Positions 61,284 to 64,000 of a DNA stretch of 64,000 bases are shown piece by piece. Where the stretch lies: contig CBDESS010000001.1 in assembly GCA_965242605.1 (NCBI GenBank), forward strand, positions 1,798,001 through 1,862,000, given 5' to 3'. The stretch comes from JAAXHF01 sp965242605. Its GTDB lineage: Bacteria > Desulfobacterota > Binatia > Bin18. Numbering within the stretch: the first letter of the stretch is position 1; each line of letters opens with the position of its first letter. The translations under genes and the position numbers were made by a program. Under the pieces are notes generated by a model. It was not told the origin of the DNA. It searched no databases and saw only the letters and a list, made by a program, of their open reading frames with translations.

Positions 61284-61368
61284 CTTTTGGCAAGAGTCCG
61301 TTACCGGAACAGGCCGGGCGCGTGAAGTGCCCGTGGAGTTCCGCCTGGGGTGAAACAGGCTCTTCCAG

Positions 61369-61441
<73 letters not shown>

Positions 61442-61484
61442 TTCTTCGCTCCGCATTGCTTGGGGAGGGATTGGGGCGTATTTT

Positions 61485-61568
61485 GCGAGAGTGGCGAAAT
61501 TGGCAGACGCGCTAGATTTAGGCTCTAGTCCGCTCATGCGGGTGGGGGTTCAAGTCCCCCCTCTCGCA
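61485..61568 (+). tRNA. tRNA-Leu (TAG)
   Basis: Class II tRNA of 84 nt with a variable arm (GTCCGCTCATGCGGGT region), acceptor GCGAGAG/CTCTCGC, anticodon stem CTAGA/TCTAG with loop TTTAGGC (anticodon TAG). It ends 59 bp before tig. Confidence 0.93.
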
Positions 61569-61627
61569 TTGCTCTGAGCTTGGCCTGCTCTCTGCTGCCC
61601 TGTCCGGGCGTCCCATGTGGTTCTGGT

Positions 61628-62959
61628 ATGAAAGTTTCTATTGATTCTCTTGATGCTGTTCAGAAAAAACTCGCTTTTGAGATTCCCGCCGAGCGGGTAA
61701 ACCAGGAGCTTGAAAAGGCATATCGGACAGTCCAGCAGCAGGCTCGGCTGAAGGGATTTCGACCCGGAAAGGTTCCCCAGCCTGTTCTCAATCGGTATTT
61801 TGGGGAGCAGGTTGCTCAGGAAGTGAGCTCCTTGCTCGTGCAGGAGTCTTACCCCCGTGCCGTAGAAGAGCATGCCCTGCAAGTCGTGACACAGCCCCAG
61901 ATTGTGACAGAGAAACTCACCTCCGGCCAGCCGTTTCGCTATTCGGTAACGGTCGAAGTACGGCCAAAGGTGGATATTGTGGACTACGCCGGTATTACGG
62001 TCGAAAAACCGCAGGAAACAGTGACCGAGGAAGAGGTTGAGGCGTCGTTGCAGCGCCTCGCCGAATCGATGACCCAGCTCGTCCCGGTTACCGACCGGGA
62101 CCGTGTTGAGGATGGGGACGTGTTGACGCTCAATTATGTTGGGCTGCGGGAGGGACGTCCGGTACCCGGGGTTGAGGCCAAAGGACGCCTCGTTGAGATG
62201 GGACGTGAGGGTGTACTGCCTGGCTTTCAGGAGAATCTTCTTGGCGCGCAACGGGGGAGAGCGCTCCAGTTCTCTGTGTCTCTGCCGCCGCCTGGGGGAC
62301 ACGCAGAGCAGCCTGAGCCGGCCGCAGAAAGTGCTCAATCCCTGCTCTTTCGGGTGACTATCCGCGACATCGCGCGCAAAGAAGTCCCGGTCCTTGATGA
62401 CGATTTTGCCAAAGACCACGGCGAGTGCGACACCCTGGAAGAACTCAGAAATAAAATTCGGGGTAATCTGCGCCAAGTCGCGGACCGTCGGGCAGAAAAT
62501 CAGCTCCACGAGGCGCTCCTGGCCGGGGTGTATGAAAAGAATCCGTTTGAGGTCCCGCCCAGTTTAGTCCGTGAACAGCTCCGTCAGCTCTTTGTCGAGG
62601 CTGGTATTCAAAGACCCGAAGAGGATACGTCGGTCGGTGAGAGCCGCTTAACGGACGAACTGCGCGAACAGTTTACGGCCCGGGCTCGCCAAAACGTTCA
62701 GGCCGTATTTATTGTTGATGCTCTGGTTGAGCAGCTGTCCTTGTCTGTGTCCGAAGAAAGCCTGCGTCAGAAGATTGAGGAACTGTCTTTTGCCAACCCT
62801 GAGCAAAAACAGCAGCTTGAGAATTTTTATGCCCAGGCTGAGAATAGACAAGCTCTGGAGCGCCAGTTGTTGCGCGCGAGAGCGATCCAGGCTGTCGTTG
62901 ACAAGGCGGAGATAAAACCAGCAGACAAGGATGTTGCCGGTCTCCTGGAAAAAGACTAG
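61628..62959 (+). CDS. tig: Trigger factor
   Basis: A 443-residue ribosome-bound chaperone: N-terminal ribosome-binding domain with the docking loop GFRPGKVP near residue 45, a central FKBP-like prolyl isomerase domain (DGDVLTLNYVG onwards, with an insert PPPGGHAEQPEPAAESAQS near 225), and a helical C-terminal chaperone domain. ATG at 61628 chosen because MKVSIDSLDAVQKKLAFEIP matches family starts. First gene of tig-clpP-clpX. Confidence 0.95.
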   Translation: MKVSIDSLDAVQKKLAFEIPAERVNQELEKAYRTVQQQARLKGFRPGKVPQPVLNRYFGEQVAQEVSSLLVQESYPRAVEEHALQVVTQPQIVTEKLTSGQPFRYSVTVEVRPKVDIVDYAGITVEKPQETVTEEEVEASLQRLAESMTQLVPVTDRDRVEDGDVLTLNYVGLREGRPVPGVEAKGRLVEMGREGVLPGFQENLLGAQRGRALQFSVSLPPPGGHAEQPEPAAESAQSLLFRVTIRDIARKEVPVLDDDFAKDHGECDTLEELRNKIRGNLRQVADRRAENQLHEALLAGVYEKNPFEVPPSLVREQLRQLFVEAGIQRPEEDTSVGESRLTDELREQFTARARQNVQAVFIVDALVEQLSLSVSEESLRQKIEELSFANPEQKQQLENFYAQAENRQALERQLLRARAIQAVVDKAEIKPADKDVAGLLEKD

Positions 62960-62977
62960 GGTGGGCTGGATGCCGCC

Positions 62978-63562
62978 ATGAACCTGATTCCTATCGTTGT
63001 AGAACAAACCGGCCGCGGGGAACGGGCGTACGACATCTTCTCACGCCTGCTCAAAGACCGCATCGTCTTTCTCGGCACCGCTGTCACGGATGAGGTTGCC
63101 AACCTCATCTCCGCAGAATTGCTCTTCCTCGAATCTGAGGACCCCGATAAGGATATCTACTTCTACATCAATTCCCCCGGTGGTTCGGTCACCGCTGGTC
63201 TTGCCATCTACGATACAATGCAGTACATCAGGCCGGATGTCTCGACCTTGTGCTTGGGCCAGGCAGCCAGTATGGCCGCCTGGTTGCTGGCAGCAGGCGC
63301 AAAGGGCAAGCGCCATATCCTGCCACACGCCCGGGTCATGATTCACCAGCCCCTGGGTGGCGTACAAGGACAGGCCGTCGACATTGATATTCAGACCCGC
63401 GAGATGTTACGGATGCGGGAGCAGATGAATGAGATTCTGGTCAAGCACACCGGACAATCGCTCAAGAAAATTGAGCGTGACACTGACCGGGACTTCTTTT
63501 TCGAGAGCAAACAGTCCGTGGACTATGGGCTGGTTGATGATGTAATGATAAACCGGAAATGA
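62978..63562 (+). CDS. clpP: ATP-dependent Clp protease proteolytic subunit
   Basis: A 194-residue serine protease with the N-terminal IPIVVEQTGRGERAYDIFSRLL. The catalytic Ser is in GQAASMAAWLL, the His in LPHARVMIHQP and the Asp in ERDTDRDFF. Forms the tetradecameric chamber fed by ClpX, encoded next. 18 nt after the tig stop. Confidence 0.96.
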   Translation: MNLIPIVVEQTGRGERAYDIFSRLLKDRIVFLGTAVTDEVANLISAELLFLESEDPDKDIYFYINSPGGSVTAGLAIYDTMQYIRPDVSTLCLGQAASMAAWLLAAGAKGKRHILPHARVMIHQPLGGVQGQAVDIDIQTREMLRMREQMNEILVKHTGQSLKKIERDTDRDFFFESKQSVDYGLVDDVMINRK

Positions 63563-63582
63563 GAGAATGGTGAGGAGCGGGT

Positions 63583-64000
63583 ATGGCCAGACAGAGTGAC
63601 GATCGCCCAGGAAACTTAGTGTGCTCCTTTTGTGGCAAAAGCCAAGACGAGGTGCGAAAACTCATCGCTGGCCCCACCGTCTATATCTGCGACGAATGTA
63701 TCGATCTATGCAACGATATCATCGCCGAGGAGTGTGATCAGGAAGAATCCTTTATGGCCACCTCCGCCGTTCCCAAGCCGACCGAAATTAAACGCGTCCT
63801 TGATCAGTATGTGATTGGTCAAGAGCGGGCCAAGAAAGTCTTGTCTGTGGCCGTCCACAACCACTATAAGCGGGTTGACTCGCAAATGGTGGCCAATGAC
63901 GTTGAGCTGCAAAAGTCGAATATTTTGCTGATTGGACCAACCGGCTCTGGCAAGACACTCCTGGCCCAAACTTTGGCCCGTTTCTTGCAGGTGCCATTCA
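63583..64000 (+). CDS. clpX: ClpX unfoldase, 5' part (runs off the window)
   Basis: 139 codons from the ATG at 63583. The N-terminal zinc-binding domain has CSFCGKSQDEV and YICDECIDLC, followed by YVIGQERAKKVLSVAVHNHYKR and Walker A IGPTGSGKT. Truncated by the window edge within the AAA+ domain. Confidence 0.95.
   Translation, partial: MARQSDDRPGNLVCSFCGKSQDEVRKLIAGPTVYICDECIDLCNDIIAEECDQEESFMATSAVPKPTEIKRVLDQYVIGQERAKKVLSVAVHNHYKRVDSQMVANDVELQKSNILLIGPTGSGKTLLAQTLARFLQVPF

Overview
The window looks like chromosome of an uncultured, GC-rich, aerobic, deltaproteobacterium-like bacterium. Entotheonella/Tectomicrobia or Binatia-type lineages come to mind, but this is inference only. Reasons: an eleven-subunit nuo operon, a tRNA Pro-Arg-His-Lys-Leu block leading into tig-clpP-clpX, lanthanide-type methanol dehydrogenase, molybdenum formate dehydrogenase, and a scatter of LLM flavin oxidoreductases, amidohydrolase, acetoacetate decarboxylase-like and aldolase genes.

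Layout. 1-1892: the most unusual part, an array of 37-bp repeats with every hallmark of CRISPR repeats (start GTTTAGTTCG, end ATTGAAAC). Only two intervals are conventional 46-bp spacers, and those two are identical. The other intervals each hold a complete micro-gene (hairpin leader, Shine-Dalgarno site, 35-47 codon ORF) from one paralogous peptide family. 2202-6722 (-): NAD-linked formate dehydrogenase, beta subunit frameshifted in a C9 tract. 7052-8185: MscS channel with a shifted C-terminus. 8210-14577 (-): a GT-C-like membrane protein and three tandem SGNH-hydrolase paralogs. 14843-17543: amidohydrolase, small protein, MFS transporter. 17540-23346: a probable defence island made of a type II restriction-modification pair, then a three-gene unit (nuclease, PurZ-like adenylosuccinate synthetase, membrane-anchored dCTP-deaminase-fold protein) bracketed by imperfect direct repeats. 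23506-26635: xoxF plus a fused XoxJ-cytochrome c. 27163-32658: catabolic and accessory genes. 32659-34440: decay zone with gene relics. 34460-44506: sppA, transporter, hydrolases, oxidoreductases and more relics. 44579-48922: Fe-S biogenesis and ferredoxin genes behind two look-alike promoters. 48959-60935: nuoB2, an Rrf2 regulator and nuoABCDHIJKLMN. 61006-64000: five tRNAs, tig, clpP and the start of clpX.

How it fits together. XoxF and formate dehydrogenase are the two ends of a C1 oxidation route. The nuo operon lacks nuoEFG, and a 2Fe-2S ferredoxin and a ferredoxin reductase-like gene lie just upstream, which suggests that complex I takes electrons from ferredoxin rather than NADH. A dyad sits between -35 and -10 in front of both mrp and iscU, and the adjacent Rrf2 regulator carries four clustered cysteines, so an Fe-S sensing regulon is likely.

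Caution: single-base frameshifts occur in several otherwise intact genes (fdhB, mscS, nuoD, a BphC-like gene, a small hypothetical). Some of these may be assembly errors in homopolymers.
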